Positions 34,856 to 36,833 of a stretch of 36,833 nt of DNA are shown piece by piece; the stretch's first letter is position 1; each line of letters begins with the position of its first letter. The position numbers were made by a program, and so were the translations under genes. The DNA lies in contig JAJOJK010000008.1 in the NCBI GenBank assembly GCA_021208605.1, forward strand, positions 1 to 36,833. The letters run 5' to 3'. The DNA is from Candidatus Woesebacteria bacterium (GTDB taxonomy: Bacteria > Patescibacteriota > Microgenomatia > UBA1400 > UBA1396). Below the pieces are notes generated by a model. It ran no database searches. It was given only the letters and a program-made list of their open reading frames with translations, and was not told the origin of the DNA.

Positions 34856-34886
34856 GGAGCATGTTCTCGTGCAGTATAATGCCTCC

Positions 34887-35799
34887 ATGGCAACACGATT
34901 CGATGGAAAGACTTTTGGTGCGGCGAAATTAGCGGCGCTTGATGATCAGGTCGCGCAGTTTCAAGAGCGTGTTGGTCGTGTGCCGACTATTTTGTCTATT
35001 TTCCCCTACGAAGACACCGCCAGTGTTCTGTACACCAAACTCAAACGCCAGGACGCCCAGTCGGTGGGCATGAAGTACGCCACGCAACCGCTCTCGATGA
35101 AAGAAGATATTGATGTCTGGATGCGCGCCGTGCAAGAGGCCAACGCTAATCCAAAAGTCGATGGCTTGATTGTGCAAAAACCGGCCCGTGGCGAATTTCT
35201 GAAAGTGACTGGCAAGTCAAAAGAGCAGTACTACTCGTGGTGGTCGGCCATTGTGGAGTCGATCGATGTGAGCAAAGACGTCGACGGCTTGAGTCCGCAT
35301 ACCTTATTAGAGTTAGCGCGTTTTGTCGGACCGCGTGAATCGCGGCACCGATCAGCCACATGATTCTCTGGATGCAGTTGTTTTACCGGCGACCGCACAG
35401 GCGATTATCGATGTGGCTTTGGAAGCGGTGAACAATGATGTCGAAACGCTCCGCCAGAAAAAAGTGGTTTTGTTGGGGACGTCTGTGATTGTTGGTCGAC
35501 CGGCCACCTACGGTTTTTGGATGCTGGGAGTAGAGGCCGAGATGCATGGTTCGAACGCCGATCCGGCCGAAGTTTTGCCGTCGGCCGATATTGTGGTTTC
35601 GGCCACGGGCCAGACTGATTTGATTTCTCCAAAATGGATCAAAGATGGTGCTATTTTGCTCGACGTCGGCGCTCCCAAAGCAGAGTTTCAAGCAGCCTGC
35701 TATGAAAAGGCGAGCTTTTACACGCCAGTTCCCGGCGGCATTGGTCCGGTGACACGGGCGTGTTTGCTGGAAAATGTTTTGAAGAAAAAAGAATGGTAG
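34887..35799 (+). CDS. folD: Methylenetetrahydrofolate dehydrogenase/cyclohydrolase FolD, interrupted by a frameshift near 35321
   Basis: ATG 34887; PTILSIFPYEDTASVLYTKLKRQDAQSVGM..VDGLIVQKP..KDVDGLSPHTLLEL.. then KKVVLLGTSVIVGRPATYGFWMLGVEAEMHGSN..SADIVVSATGQTDLISPKWIKDGAILLDVG..PVPGGIGPVTRACLLENV in a second frame. Confidence 0.88.
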
Positions 35800-35809
35800 A
35801 ATACGGCTT

Positions 35810-36833
35810 ATGCCACAAGGAAATGAACCACTAAGAAACAGTAACGAAGTTACGGAGAGAATCGATTTCTCTGAGAAGATTGCACAAGCCTATGATGAAT
35901 TGGCTGATCTTACTCGTTCTTTTAAGAATGTGTCTGATTTTCTTAACTTTATTGCTCAATGGGATTTCGATTCCCAAGTAGATCAGAGGAAAAGACAGCA
36001 ATATATTGAGGGGCTCCGTACTATTTATGATGAGTATTCTGACCTCAGGATTCTTGATTTAGCGAGTATACAAGAGACAGCCGAGCGAAATAAAGCTCGG
36101 GATGTTCGAGCTGCTCTATTATTTACCGAGACATATCAACAGTATACTCAGATTCGTGAGAAGATTGACGGAGAGCCTTTTATTGCGAGCAGTCGTGCAG
36201 AGAAGTATCTCGGTTTATCAGTAAATACTTTGCAGCAAAAATTTGGGCTGAAGAGATTACCGAACGATGTGAAAAATTTTATATACGAGAGTTATCTTTC
36301 TGATATTGTGAAATCACTTCAAGAACATGCTGAGTATTCTGCTACAGCATTCCAATTGCTTAGAGATGCCTATCCCGTAGTAAAAAGAGCGAGCGAAATT
36401 TTGAACTATGAAACATATGATTCTGACTACTCACAGGCGGTTCTACCACTCAAACAGGATACTGAAGTATTAACCACAAGTTGGGTTGCTGGAGTACGAG
36501 CTGTAGAAGCAAATGAATTTCCTAGTCTGAAACCAGTAGAGCAAGAGCTTGTTCGACTTGGTTTTGAGCATGCGCCCCTTGAGGAAACAGTACAAAAAAT
36601 TGTTAATAATATTGCGCTGGTATGTGAATATGATTATGATAAACGGCAAAAATTCTTATTTGTATTGCGAAGGGTGAGCGAATCTCAGGAAACTTCTTTC
36701 TCAGGTGCTTTAATCGAGCGAATAGGCAATGCTATTAAGAAGCTAGAGGCCAGTGTAACAATTCTTCCAGATACTGTGAGTAGTTATTCTGACCTAAGAA
36801 ACTTTCTCCAAGTTACCTCTAGTGAAAATTTGG
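35810..36833 (+). CDS. Hypothetical helical protein, C-terminus truncated by window edge
   Basis: Open frame from ATG 35810 (MPQGNEPLRNSNEVTERIDFSEKIAQAYDELADLTRSFKN..) to the window end; TAGAAT 7 nt before the ATG. Confidence 0.7.
   Translation, partial: MPQGNEPLRNSNEVTERIDFSEKIAQAYDELADLTRSFKNVSDFLNFIAQWDFDSQVDQRKRQQYIEGLRTIYDEYSDLRILDLASIQETAERNKARDVRAALLFTETYQQYTQIREKIDGEPFIASSRAEKYLGLSVNTLQQKFGLKRLPNDVKNFIYESYLSDIVKSLQEHAEYSATAFQLLRDAYPVVKRASEILNYETYDSDYSQAVLPLKQDTEVLTTSWVAGVRAVEANEFPSLKPVEQELVRLGFEHAPLEETVQKIVNNIALVCEYDYDKRQKFLFVLRRVSESQETSFSGALIERIGNAIKKLEASVTILPDTVSSYSDLRNFLQVTSSENL

Noticed and set aside
24516-35799. Programmed frameshifting or alternative genetic code to explain topA and folD breaks
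   Set aside because: No canonical slippery site plus stimulatory structure at topA, and conserved genes end at normal stops with no in-frame TGA reading. An indel error is the simpler explanation until reads are checked.
1-36833. CRISPR array, prophage or transposase
   Set aside because: No regularly spaced repeat array and no recognisable cas, phage structural, integrase or transposase protein in any frame examined.

Overview
The window looks like a chromosomal segment from a candidate-phyla (Patescibacteria/CPR-like) bacterium. This is inferred from compact housekeeping genes interleaved with many orphan alpha-helical proteins, and no search was run. Recognisable content: PEGA-domain protein; WecG/TagA glycosyltransferase and acyltransferase-3; a split secE-nusG / rplK-rplA / rplJ-rplL cluster with an L10 leader; galU-type uridylyltransferase; a 213-nt structured intergenic RNA; tRNA-Thr(GGT) followed by an inverted/direct repeat cluster; site-2 protease; rpmB; def-fmt; O-antigen-ligase/TPR protein; an mreB-like/mreC/mreD/mrdA cluster; dprA; topA; two tandem PP2C-like genes; dut; tmk; glyA; vapBC; nfo; folD. 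Main points for follow-up: (1) the same hairpin with a conserved 25-nt loop and compensatory stem changes sits directly upstream of both rplL and nusG; (2) an unassigned structured ncRNA lies at 12530-12742; (3) many genes have a -10 box only 6-11 nt before the ATG, suggesting widespread leaderless transcription; (4) two MreB-like proteins both look degenerate at the nucleotide-binding site; (5) three phased 11-bp palindromes lie upstream of a small HTH gene, one of them inside a 38-bp hairpin repeated near rpmB; (6) five single-nucleotide frameshifts, including topA and folD, need to be resolved as assembly error or biology. All family calls are by eye from motifs.
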